Below are positions 11,216-19,093 of a stretch of DNA of 64,000 nucleotides, one piece after another. The translations under genes and the position numbers were made by a program. Source of the stretch: Rhodanobacter soli (lineage in GTDB: Bacteria > Pseudomonadota > Gammaproteobacteria > Xanthomonadales > Rhodanobacteraceae); the NCBI RefSeq assembly GCF_040548735.1, contig NZ_JBEPSD010000001.1, positions 62,001 through 126,000 on the forward strand, written 5' to 3'. Every line of letters starts with the position of its first letter. Within the stretch, counting starts at the first letter, position 1. The notes beneath the pieces are model-generated. The model worked only from the letters and a program-made list of their open reading frames with translations. It had not been told where the DNA came from and made no database searches.

Positions 11216-12505
11216 ATGAATCCATCCTCGACCACGTCCTACTACCGCGCCACGGCCGCGCCGTATGCGGCCTGGACGCCACTGCAGGGCAGCACGCACG
11301 CGCGTGTTGCCGTCATCGGCGGCGGCTTTGCCGGATTGAACACGGCACTCGGATTGGCCGAGCGCGGCGTGCGCGACGTGGTGCTGCTGGAACGCGAGCA
11401 GGTCGGTTTCGGTGCGTCCGGCCGCAACGGCGGCTTCGTCTTCGCCGGCTACTCGCTGGGCGAACAGGCGCTGCTCGACCAATTGGGCGAGACACGCGCG
11501 CAGGCGCTGTTCAAGCTCACCACCGAAGCGGTCGGGCGGATCCGCCAGCGCATCGCCGACTACGCGATCGCCTGCGATACGGTCGACGAAGGCGTGATCT
11601 GGGCCAACTGGTTTCGTGATCCCGCCGTGCTGCGCGAGCGCCAGCAACTGCTGGCCGAACATTACGGCGTGCAATGGGAGTGGCTGCCCGAGACCGAACT
11701 GCGCGCGCGCATCCGCAGCGAGCGCTATCACGATGGCCTGTACGAGCGCGACGCGCTGCACCTGCACCCGCTCAACTACGCGATCGGCCTGGCCGCAGCA
11801 GCGGCCGGGCAGGGCGTGCGCATCCACGAGGACAGCGGCGTGCGCAGCCTCACGCGCGAGGGCCTGCAATGGCGCCTGCGCACGGCGCACGGCGAACTGC
11901 TGGCCGATCAGGTGGTGCTGGCCTGCGGCGGTTATCTGGCCGGCCTGCAGAAGCCGATCGATCGGGCGATCCTGCCGATCGCCACCTACGTGATGGTGAC
12001 CGAACCGCTCGGCGACCGGCTGGACGAGTGCCTGCATACCCGCGCAGCGATCTACGACAGCCGCTTCGCATTCGACTACTATCGCGCGCTGCCGGATACG
12101 CGGCTGCTGTGGGGCGGGCGCATCTCGGTACTGAACCGCTCGCCACGCGGGGTGCAGCGCCTGCTGACGAGGGACCTGCTGCGGGTATTCCCGCAACTGA
12201 AGGGCGTGCGCATCGACCATGCCTGGTCGGGCCTGATGAGCTACGCGCGACATCAGATGCCGCAGATCGGCGGCGACGGCAACGGTCTGTGGTGGGCGCA
12301 GGCCTTCGGCGGCCACGGCCTGGCGCCGACCTGTGCCGCTGGCGAACTGTTGGCGGCGGCGATCGCCGAGGGCGACGACCGCTGGAAGCAGTTCGCCGAC
12401 TACGGCCTGGGCAGCACCCATCGCCCGTTCGGTTACCTTGCGGCGCAGGCCAGCTACTGGTGGCAACAAAGCCGCGACTGTCTGAAAACGAGGTTGGAAG
12501 GATGA
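11216..12505 (+). CDS. FAD-dependent oxidoreductase, DAO family (PuuB-like)
   Basis: A 429-residue D-amino-acid-oxidase-type flavoprotein. The N-terminal dinucleotide fold reads [19 protein letters not shown] (near residue 33), and the GASGRNGGF signature is typical of glycine/gamma-glutamylputrescine oxidases. The C-terminus has GGHGLAPTC, which closes the FAD site. Substrate is probably a secondary or substituted amine, but this is inference. Its stop overlaps the ATG of the CsaA-like gene (ATGA). Confidence 0.85.
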   Translation: MNPSSTTSYYRATAAPYAAWTPLQGSTHARVAVIGGGFAGLNTALGLAERGVRDVVLLEREQVGFGASGRNGGFVFAGYSLGEQALLDQLGETRAQALFKLTTEAVGRIRQRIADYAIACDTVDEGVIWANWFRDPAVLRERQQLLAEHYGVQWEWLPETELRARIRSERYHDGLYERDALHLHPLNYAIGLAAAAAGQGVRIHEDSGVRSLTREGLQWRLRTAHGELLADQVVLACGGYLAGLQKPIDRAILPIATYVMVTEPLGDRLDECLHTRAAIYDSRFAFDYYRALPDTRLLWGGRISVLNRSPRGVQRLLTRDLLRVFPQLKGVRIDHAWSGLMSYARHQMPQIGGDGNGLWWAQAFGGHGLAPTCAAGELLAAAIAEGDDRWKQFADYGLGSTHRPFGYLAAQASYWWQQSRDCLKTRLEG

Positions 12506-12849
12506 GTGCAACGAATCACCCCGACATCAGCTGGGCCGATTTCGAGAAGGTCCTGATCGTCGCCGGTACGGTGACCAAGGTCGAGCCTTTCCCCGAAGCG
12601 CGCAAGCCGGCATGGAAGGTGTGGGTGGATTTCGGCCCCTACGGCGAGAAGAAGACCAGCGCGCAGATCGCCGCGCTGTACCAGGCCGGGGATCTGCTTG
12701 GCCGGCAGATCGTGGGCGTGATCAACTTCCCGGAAAAGCAGATCGGCCCGTTCCGCTCGCAGTTCCTGCTGACCGGCTTTCCCACCGACGATGGCGTGGT
12801 GGTCACTGCGATCGAGCGCCCGGTACCGAACGGCACCCGCCTGGCCTGA
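12502..12849 (+). CDS. CsaA-like tRNA-binding (EMAP-II/OB-fold) protein
   Basis: A 115-residue stand-alone tRNA-binding domain of the CsaA type, an export-related chaperone candidate in Bacillus. The OB-fold pattern [20 protein letters not shown], the SAQIAALY segment and the [18 protein letters not shown] segment match the family closely. It is translationally coupled to the flavoprotein gene upstream. Confidence 0.88.
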   Translation: MSATNHPDISWADFEKVLIVAGTVTKVEPFPEARKPAWKVWVDFGPYGEKKTSAQIAALYQAGDLLGRQIVGVINFPEKQIGPFRSQFLLTGFPTDDGVVVTAIERPVPNGTRLA

Positions 12850-12947
12850 GCCGGCCGCGCATTGCCCGCGATTTGCCCGCAGCGCGCCAGCGCATGTCCG
12901 CCATCGCCGGCCACCATGGCGACTTCGTCCCCGTCACGGAGCTCCGC

Positions 12948-13826
12948 ATGAACCCCTTCATCCGCACGCTGTGGATTGGCGCCACCCTGTTCGCGGCAAG
13001 CCTGGCGCAGGCGAACGATGCCGCATGGAGCCAGCCGCGGCAGCCATTCCGCATCTACGGCAACAGCTGGTACGTGGGCACGCAGGGACTGAGCGCGATC
13101 CTGATCACCTCGCCGCAGGGCCACGTGCTGATCGATGGCACGCTGGAAGGCAATGCGGCACAGATCGAGGCGAACATCCGCGCGCTCGGCTTCCGCTTGC
13201 GTGACATCAAGCTGATCCTCAACTCGCACGCCCACTCCGACCACGCCGGGGCGATCGCCAAACTGGCGCACGACAGCGGCGCCACGGTGGCCGCGAGCAC
13301 CGCCGGCGCGAAGGAGCTGCGTTCGGGCGGCCATGATCCGGACGACCCGCAATACGGCATGGCGCCACGTTATCCGGCGGTCACGCCGGTCGAGGTGGTC
13401 GCCGATGGCGCTGCCGTGCAGGTGGGGTCGATCGCCATCACGGCGCACTACACGCCCGGCCACACACCGGGCAGCACGTCATGGACCTGGCGCTCGTGCG
13501 AAAAGGAACGCTGCCTGGCGCTGGCTTACGTCGACAGCCTCACCGCGCTCGGCCGCGACGGCTTCCGTTACAGCGACGACCCGGCACGGGTGGCGGCTTT
13601 CCGCCAGTCCTTCGCCACGGTCGCCGGCTTGCCCTGCGACATCCTGATCACTCCGCATCCCGATGCCAGTGGCTTCATGCAGAAGATCGCCGCACGCGAT
13701 CGCGAACATTCGCCCGTCCCCTTGATCGATACCGGCGCCTGTCGCGCCTATGCCGCGGCGGCGCAGCCGCGCTTCGAGGCGCGGCTGGCGAAGGAACGGC
13801 AGGATGCGCTCGGAGCAGGCAAGTGA
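12948..13826 (+). CDS. Subclass B3 metallo-beta-lactamase
   Basis: Secreted zinc hydrolase expected to open beta-lactam rings. A signal peptide (about residues 1-22, ending SLAQAND) precedes a 292-residue MBL fold. The zinc ligands are HAHSDH (near residue 89-94), the histidine of YTPGHTPGST and the histidine in ITPHPDASGF, which is the B3 set with no active-site cysteine. The GHTPGSTSWTW segment is a B3 hallmark. GGAG lies 7 nt before the ATG. No dedicated regulator is adjacent. Actual carbapenemase activity is inferred from the family only. Confidence 0.9.
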   Translation: MNPFIRTLWIGATLFAASLAQANDAAWSQPRQPFRIYGNSWYVGTQGLSAILITSPQGHVLIDGTLEGNAAQIEANIRALGFRLRDIKLILNSHAHSDHAGAIAKLAHDSGATVAASTAGAKELRSGGHDPDDPQYGMAPRYPAVTPVEVVADGAAVQVGSIAITAHYTPGHTPGSTSWTWRSCEKERCLALAYVDSLTALGRDGFRYSDDPARVAAFRQSFATVAGLPCDILITPHPDASGFMQKIAARDREHSPVPLIDTGACRAYAAAAQPRFEARLAKERQDALGAGK

Positions 13827-13850
13827 GCCGGCTCCGGCCCGCATGATGGA

Positions 13851-14774
13851 TCAGCGATCCAGCCAGACCTCCAGCCCCTGCGCATTCAGCTCGATGTCCA
13901 TGCCCAGCAACTGGCGCAAGGCGTCGCGCCCGTGGCGCCAGCCATGGGCCGCGGCACGGGCTGCGTAGAGGTCGGTCAGCGACTCCATCAGCACGGCATG
14001 CCGGTCGGGCTTGCCGTGCGCGGCACGGGCGAGATCCACCATCGCGTCGATCTGCACATGCAGGTCGGCGGCCAGCCGTTCGACATCTTCCACCCGGCCG
14101 TAGTGGGTGAGGTACATCGCATCGGGCTGCAGGGCGAGCAGCCGCTCGATCGACGCATGCAGCGCCGGCGGATCGAATTGCACCGGCGAGGTGGTAGGCA
14201 GGATGAACGGGCCGTTCGCGGTGTCGAAATCGCGATACGAGAGGCCGAACACGTCGCCGGTGAAGCACACGTTGGCGCGCTCGTCGCACACGGTGAGGTG
14301 GTGTTTCGCGTGGCCGGGCGTGTCGATGCACCGCAACGGCCTGCCGGCCAGTTCCACCACGTGCCCGTCCGGCGCCTCGATGACGCGATCGGCCGCGATC
14401 GGGCGCAGCCGGCCGTAGGTCTGCTCCATCACCGCCTCGCCGTACACCGCGCTGGCACCGGCCCACAGCACCGAGGGATCGATCATGTGCCGCGCGCCGC
14501 GCGGATGCACCACCAGCTTCGCGTTCGGCAGCCGCGCGATCAGCTCGCCGGCGCCGCCGGCATGGTCCAGGTGCACGTGGGTGAGGATCAGCCAGTCCAC
14601 CTCGGCAGCGGAGATTCCCGCCTCGTCCAGCGCCGCCAGCATGCGCGGCACGGCGAAGTTCGTGCCGCAGTCGATGAAGGCGCCGCGGCCGTTCTCGACG
14701 ACCAGGTAGGCCGCGTCGAACCGAGGCCGCACGAAGCCGGTGTCGATGGTGTGGATGCCGTGGGTGACTGCCAT
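13851..14774 (-). CDS. MBL-fold metallo-hydrolase (glyoxalase II-like superfamily)
   Basis: A cytosolic 307-residue metallo-beta-lactamase-fold hydrolase without signal peptide. The metal site is THVHLDHAG (near residue 70), with further ligands at the CIDTPGHAKHH, FTGDVFG and LTHYG segments. It is unrelated in detail to the neighbouring B3 lactamase, which runs convergently 25 nt away. The start at 14774 is chosen for its GAGG ribosome-binding site. The substrate is unknown. Confidence 0.85.
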   Translation of the reverse strand: MAVTHGIHTIDTGFVRPRFDAAYLVVENGRGAFIDCGTNFAVPRMLAALDEAGISAAEVDWLILTHVHLDHAGGAGELIARLPNAKLVVHPRGARHMIDPSVLWAGASAVYGEAVMEQTYGRLRPIAADRVIEAPDGHVVELAGRPLRCIDTPGHAKHHLTVCDERANVCFTGDVFGLSYRDFDTANGPFILPTTSPVQFDPPALHASIERLLALQPDAMYLTHYGRVEDVERLAADLHVQIDAMVDLARAAHGKPDRHAVLMESLTDLYAARAAAHGWRHGRDALRQLLGMDIELNAQGLEVWLDR

Positions 14775-14971
14775 GCCTGCCTCGCGAACCGGACGATCCG
14801 GCGAGGTTAGCAAGTCGCTGCAGGATGGGCACTTGCACCATGGTCGAGCGCGGATCGCCCGAAAGGTGCATCCTGCAGAGGCCGTCGCCATGCCGCGGGA
14901 ACCTTTGGAAGCACGGCTGCATCCGATCGGTAGCCATCCACTTCATCAACGCGCTACTCGGGGGAAACGAC
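14775..14971. other. Divergent intergenic region with an inverted repeat
   Basis: No gene is seen. A 10-bp inverted repeat CTGCAGGATG (14818-14827) and CATCCTGCAG (14869-14878) lies between the two divergent genes and could be a long hairpin or a paired regulator site. No regulator gene is adjacent. Confidence 0.4.
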
Positions 14972-15313
14972 ATGCTGCTCTATGCGATTCTGGTCTTTGC
15001 GGTTGCCGCCATCGGCGGTCTGGTGCTGGCCTCCAGCGTGCTGCGCGGCAAGCTGGCGCCATGGGCGATTTCGGTGCTGCACGCACTGCTCGGCGCCAGC
15101 GGCCTGGTGTTGCTGATCCTCGTGGTGCTGCAGGGCGCGGCCCCGGGGCGGCTCACCGCAGCGCTGGCCCTGCTGGTGCTGGCGGCGCTGGGAGGCTTCT
15201 TCCTCGCCTCGTTCCATCTGCGCAAGCAGGTCGCGCCGAAGGCCGTGGTGTTCGTGCACGCCGGCGTCGCGGTGGTCGGTTTCCTGACCCTGCTCAGCCT
15301 GCTGCTGGCCTGA
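14972..15313 (+). CDS. Small four-helix membrane protein of unknown function
   Basis: A 113-residue protein made almost entirely of hydrophobic helices (about residues 2-20, 29-50, 57-78, 91-112). GGGGGAAA precedes the ATG. It lies 9 nt before a DUF2231 gene in the same direction, so the two are probably co-transcribed. No function can be assigned. Confidence 0.75.
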   Translation: MLLYAILVFAVAAIGGLVLASSVLRGKLAPWAISVLHALLGASGLVLLILVVLQGAAPGRLTAALALLVLAALGGFFLASFHLRKQVAPKAVVFVHAGVAVVGFLTLLSLLLA

Positions 15314-15322
15314 GCCGCCAGC

Positions 15323-15751
15323 ATGCGCCATCCGCTGCATCCGGCCCTGGTGCATTTCCCGATCGCCTGCTGGTCGCTGGCCACCGCGGCGGATCTTGCC
15401 AGCCTGGCCTGGGGCGAACCGGCGTGGCGCTTTGCCGGCATCCTGCTGCTGGCGGGGATCGGCTTCTCGATTCCCGCCATGCTGGCCGGCCTGCTCGAAC
15501 TGGCCAAGGTCGACGGGGACAACCCGGCGATCAAGGACGTCAACCGGCACATGATCATGGTGATGGGCGCGCTGGCCTGCTACGTGGCCAGCCTGTTCCT
15601 GCGCCTGCACGGCACGCATTTCGTCGAGCCGGGCCTGCTGGCGATCGGGCTGAGCGTGCTGGGCTTCCTGTGCCTGGGCGTGGCCGGCTGGCTGGGCGGC
15701 AAGCTGGTGTACGGACACCGGCTCGGCGTCAGCCCGCTGCCGCCTGTTTAG
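15323..15751 (+). CDS. DUF2231 family membrane protein
   Basis: A 142-residue membrane protein starting MRHPLHPALVHFPIACW, the conserved HPxxVHFP signature of DUF2231 proteins (possible heme-related membrane proteins, function unproven). It has four membrane helices and a GWLGGKLVYGHR C-terminal motif. Its 3' end overlaps the convergent alkA gene by 23 nt. Confidence 0.88.
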   Translation: MRHPLHPALVHFPIACWSLATAADLASLAWGEPAWRFAGILLLAGIGFSIPAMLAGLLELAKVDGDNPAIKDVNRHMIMVMGALACYVASLFLRLHGTHFVEPGLLAIGLSVLGFLCLGVAGWLGGKLVYGHRLGVSPLPPV

Positions 15752-16370
15752 CCTTCGCTTTCGACGGCCGCGGCACGCGCCACAGATACCAGGCGGCTGC
15801 GGTGCGATGCGGGCTCCAGGCCGCGCCGATCGCCGCCAGCGCCTTCGGTGCGGGCGCCGTGTCCAGCGACTTCAACAGGCGGTAGCCCTCGCGCACGCCG
15901 AAGTCGTCTGCCGGCAGGATGTCGGGCCGATCCAGGCTGTAGATCAGGAACATCTCCACGGTCCAGCGACCGATGCCTTTCAACGCACTGAGCCGGGCGA
16001 TCAGTCCCTCATCGGGTAGCCTCAGGGCCGTCGCCAGGTCCGGCACCACACCATCCAGCGTGGCCGCGGCGATGCCGCGAATCGTCTCGATCTTGCGCGC
16101 CGAAAAACCGCACGCGCGCATGGCGTCGAAGTCGGCATCGCGCAATTGCGCCGGCGACGGAAACGCCTGCTGCGGATGCAAGGCCAGCAGTCGCGCCAGG
16201 ATCGCGTCGCCGGCCTTCACATGCAGTTGCTGGTAAGCCACCGCACGAACCAGCGCCTCGTACGGCTCGCGCGCCGGTTTCGGTTCGTGGCCACATGGAC
16301 CGACCTGCGCCACCAGGCGTGCCCAGTCAGAATCGACCGCGGCTAAAAAGGTCGCTGCGTCAGCTGGCAC
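15729..16370 (-). CDS. alkA: DNA-3-methyladenine glycosylase II (HhH-GPD)
   Basis: Removes alkylated bases from DNA to start base excision repair. The 213-residue protein has AVAYQQLHVKAG near residue 45, a helix-hairpin-helix LKGIGRWTVEMFLIYSL near residue 137 and the catalytic aspartate in PADDFGVREGY. It starts with GTG at 16370, inside the end of alkB. It is the last gene of the ada - oxygenase - alkB - alkA operon and is shorter than E. coli AlkA because it lacks the N-terminal domain, as in many bacteria. Confidence 0.92.
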   Translation of the reverse strand: MPADAATFLAAVDSDWARLVAQVGPCGHEPKPAREPYEALVRAVAYQQLHVKAGDAILARLLALHPQQAFPSPAQLRDADFDAMRACGFSARKIETIRGIAAATLDGVVPDLATALRLPDEGLIARLSALKGIGRWTVEMFLIYSLDRPDILPADDFGVREGYRLLKSLDTAPAPKALAAIGAAWSPHRTAAAWYLWRVPRPSKAKAKQAAAG

Positions 16371-17016
16371 GGCGAAATGTCAGGTTGATGCGGCAGTCGC
16401 CCAGTACATCATGGTGGTTCGGCTTCAGCGGCAGTACGCCGTGATAGCGCAGCCGGGCCGGGCCACCCCATACGACCACGTCGCCATGCGCCAGCGGCAC
16501 CCGTTGCGCACGATCCGAGCGCTGCAAGCCGCCGAACAGGAACACCGCTGGAATGCCCAGCGAGACCGACACGATCGGCTGGCCCAGGTCGTGTTCGTCG
16601 CGGTCCTGGTGCAGGCTCAGCCGGGTACCCGCTTCGTAGCGGTTGATCAGGCAGGCATCCGGCACGAAGCCGGCGAAACCAGCGTACGCCGCGGCCTCAG
16701 CAGCCAGGCGCAGGAAGGCCGCCGGCATCGACGGCCATGGCTTGCCGCTGTCCGGATCGATCGGGTCGTAGCGGTAACCGCGGCGGTCGCTGACCCAACC
16801 CAGCGGCCCCGCATTGGTCATCGCCACCGACATGCGGAAACCGCCAGGCGTGACCAGGTGGCGGAACGGCGCCTGCGCCACGATCACATCGAGCGCCTGC
16901 AGCAACGCCGCCTCGCTGGCCAGGGCAAACCCGCGCAATACCATCGCGCCTTCGCATAGCGACTCGTCCTGGCGGACAGGCGCGAGTGCGGCGGCGAACA
17001 GGTCGGCGGTGATCAT
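16360..17016 (-). CDS. alkB: Alpha-ketoglutarate-dependent DNA dioxygenase AlkB
   Basis: Repairs 1-methyladenine and 3-methylcytosine by oxidative demethylation. The iron site is LHQDRDEHD plus the histidine of RYHGVLPL, and RINLTFR at the C-terminus carries the 2-oxoglutarate-binding arginine. The length of 218 aa matches E. coli AlkB (216). Its start overlaps the end of the preceding oxygenase gene by 4 nt and its end overlaps alkA by 11 nt, showing a tight operon. Confidence 0.95.
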   Translation of the reverse strand: MITADLFAAALAPVRQDESLCEGAMVLRGFALASEAALLQALDVIVAQAPFRHLVTPGGFRMSVAMTNAGPLGWVSDRRGYRYDPIDPDSGKPWPSMPAAFLRLAAEAAAYAGFAGFVPDACLINRYEAGTRLSLHQDRDEHDLGQPIVSVSLGIPAVFLFGGLQRSDRAQRVPLAHGDVVVWGGPARLRYHGVLPLKPNHHDVLGDCRINLTFRRAS

Positions 17017-17744
17017 GTGGCGTCGTGGAAGATGATGCCAAGCGTGTGGCGATGGCCGCTGCGCACGCGGCTGACACCGTGGCGCATATTCACCCGGTAG
17101 CTGCCGCGCGTACCTTGCACCGGCCGCTGGTGCACCGCGAACAGCACCGCGTCGCCCTGGCGCAGTGGCACCACTTCGACGCGCGACTGCATGCGCGGGC
17201 GCTGCTCGGTCAGCACGAATTCGCCGCCGCTGAAATCGCGCCCCGGTTCGGACAGCAGGATCGCCAGCTGCAACGGAAACACATGCTCGCCGTACAGGTC
17301 CTGGTGCAGGCAGTTGTAGTCGTCCGCGCCGTACTGCAGCAACAACGGGGTAGGGCGCCGCTGGCCGGCGGCATGGCAGCGTTCGATGAATTCGGCATGC
17401 GAGGCGGGGTAGCGCACGGCCAGCCCCATCGACGCGTTCCAGCGGTTCGCGATCGGCACCAGCAGCGGGTAGGCCGCGCCGCGCAGCTCGGCCACCACGT
17501 CGGGCAGCGGGTAGTCGAAGTAGCGGTACTCGCCACGGCCGAAACCGTGGCGGCCCATCACCACGCGGCTGCGGAACCGCCCATCGTCCGCGTACAGCCG
17601 AGCCAGCGCCATGCACTCCTTTGGCGACAGCAGGGCTTCCAGCATCGCGCAGCCGTGTGCGTCGAGTTCGTCGGCGAGGCCGGCCCAGTCGTATGCCTGC
17701 AGCCGCGCATCGGGTCGGGCGACGGCACGCCACTGCGCATTCAT
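17013..17744 (-). CDS. 2OG-Fe(II) oxygenase, probable alkylation-repair dioxygenase
   Basis: A 243-residue 2-oxoglutarate/iron oxygenase between ada and alkB. The iron triad can be read as NCLHQDLYGEHVFP (HxD) and the histidine of VNMRHGVSRV, with SGHRHTLGIIFHD supplying the cosubstrate arginine. It resembles the family described as oxygenases acting on damaged DNA (PF09859 type). It is not an AlkB paralogue by sequence. Overlapping start and stop codons with ada (ATGA) and alkB place it firmly in the adaptive-response operon. The exact lesion it repairs is unknown. Confidence 0.85.
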   Translation of the reverse strand: MNAQWRAVARPDARLQAYDWAGLADELDAHGCAMLEALLSPKECMALARLYADDGRFRSRVVMGRHGFGRGEYRYFDYPLPDVVAELRGAAYPLLVPIANRWNASMGLAVRYPASHAEFIERCHAAGQRRPTPLLLQYGADDYNCLHQDLYGEHVFPLQLAILLSEPGRDFSGGEFVLTEQRPRMQSRVEVVPLRQGDAVLFAVHQRPVQGTRGSYRVNMRHGVSRVRSGHRHTLGIIFHDAT

Positions 17745-18817
17745 GCCTGCGCCTCGCGATCCAGCAAGGCACGCTTGCGCTGCACGCCCCAGCGGTAGCC
17801 GGACAGGCCGCCGTCGTTGCGCACCACGCGATGGCACGGGATCGCCACCGCCAGCAGGTTGCTGGCGCAGGCCTGCGCCACGGCCCGCATGGCCTTGGGC
17901 GAGCCGATACGCCGCGCGATCTCGCCGTAGCTGACCGTGCTGCCGGCGGGGATCTCGCGCAGCGCCCGCCACACGCGCTGTTGGAACGCGGTGCCGCGCA
18001 CGTCCAGCGGCAGGTCAAGGCCAATCGCCGGCGCCTCGATGAAGCCGACTACCTGCGCCACCAGTTGCTCGTAGTCGTGGTCGCCGCCGATCAGCCTGGC
18101 CTTGGGGAAGCGATCCTGCAGGTCGCGCGCCAGCGCGTCCGGATCGTCGCCGAGCAGGATCGCGCACACGCCGCGTTCGCTCTGCGCCACCAGGATCGCA
18201 CCCAGCGAGCATTCGCCGATGGCGAAGCGGATCTCGCTGTCGGCGCCGCCGGCGCGATAGCTGGAAGGTGTCATGCCCAGCACCTGATTGGCGGTTTCAT
18301 AGAAGCGACTGCTGGCGTTGTAACCGGCCTCGAAGATCGCCTCGGTCACCGAGGCACTGCGCCCCAGCTCGCTGCGCACGCGACGGCTGCGATGCGCCGT
18401 GGCGTACTGCTTCGGGGTCACGCCAGTGACGGCCTTGAATACGCGGTGGAAGTGGAACGGGCTGAGCCCGGTCGGTTTCGCCAGCTGTTCGAGGGTAGGC
18501 GTCGTCTCGGCCTGCTCGATCGCGCGGCAGGCGGCGGTCACCATCGCCGCATGCTGCTCCGCCAGCGATGACTGGTCGGGCCGGCAGCGCTTGCAGGGGC
18601 GAAAGCCGGCGCGTTCCGCCTCGGCAGCGGTGGCGTGGAACGCCACGTTCTCCGGCCGGGCCGGGCGCGCCGCGCAGGATGGCCGGCAGTACACGCCGGT
18701 GGTCCGCACCGAATAGAAGAAGCTGCCGTCGGCACGCGCGTCGCGCGCCTGCACCGCGGCCCAGCGCGGGTCGGCGATGGTGGTGGCAAGTGCAGCCTGT
18801 TTGTCGAAAGTCTTCAT
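17741..18817 (-). CDS. ada: Bifunctional regulator / O6-methylguanine-DNA methyltransferase Ada
   Basis: Methyl-phosphotriester sensor, AraC-type activator and O6-methylguanine methyltransferase. The N-terminal zinc domain carries the methyl-accepting cysteine in GVYCRPSC and the zinc pair in PCKRC. The AraC helix-turn-helix is near residues 90-180. The C-terminal domain has the acceptor motif IPCHRVV (near residue 325). The 358-aa length fits E. coli Ada (354). The start at 18817 follows a GGAAGGAAC ribosome-binding site. It heads the operon and should activate it. A GGCGCAA sequence upstream (18848-18854) resembles half of an Ada box but is on the opposite strand, so no Ada box is claimed. 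Confidence 0.96.
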   Translation of the reverse strand: MKTFDKQAALATTIADPRWAAVQARDARADGSFFYSVRTTGVYCRPSCAARPARPENVAFHATAAEAERAGFRPCKRCRPDQSSLAEQHAAMVTAACRAIEQAETTPTLEQLAKPTGLSPFHFHRVFKAVTGVTPKQYATAHRSRRVRSELGRSASVTEAIFEAGYNASSRFYETANQVLGMTPSSYRAGGADSEIRFAIGECSLGAILVAQSERGVCAILLGDDPDALARDLQDRFPKARLIGGDHDYEQLVAQVVGFIEAPAIGLDLPLDVRGTAFQQRVWRALREIPAGSTVSYGEIARRIGSPKAMRAVAQACASNLLAVAIPCHRVVRNDGGLSGYRWGVQRKRALLDREAQA

Positions 18818-18895
18818 GGTTGTTCCTTCCGTCGGATTATCGCGTAAGGCGCAATCTACGGATCGGCGGCCCCGGCGGCACCCCGGGTCTTGCGC

Positions 18896-18913
18896 TCGAA
18901 TTCGAACCGGTTC
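18896..18913. promoter_or_regulatory. Overlapping palindromes between ada and the mannosidase operon
   Basis: TCGAATTCGA (18896-18905) and GAACCGGTTC (18904-18913) are perfect 10-bp palindromes that overlap by 2 bp in the divergent intergenic region. The second has the central CCGG/CG symmetry common in LacI-family operators, which often control glycoside hydrolase genes. No regulator gene is adjacent, so this is only a candidate site. Confidence 0.3.
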
Positions 18914-19038
18914 ATCACCGCCGATGGCGGACATGCCGTAAACACTGGCGCCGTCACGGGAGATATCAAGTGCCTGCGCGGGTCATCCAATACGTGCGTG
19001 AAGTCGTGATTTACCATGGGCCTGATCGCGTATACCTT

Positions 19039-19070
19039 CGTGGTGTCGGCGAATCCGCACCGACACCACG
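19039..19070 (+). other. Hairpin in the leader of the mannosidase operon
   Basis: CGTGGTGTCGG (19039-19049) and CCGACACCACG (19060-19070) pair perfectly over 11 bp, 23 nt before the start codon of the GH2 gene. It could be an operator or an mRNA leader structure. No U-tract follows, so it is not a terminator. Confidence 0.45.
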
Positions 19071-19093
19071 CCTTCTTGGCCAAAGGCTCGCGC

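Noticed and set aside
18840..18860. Ada box in the ada promoter
   Set aside because: GGCGCAA is present, but on the strand opposite to ada and without the A-rich half, so it does not match known Ada boxes well enough.
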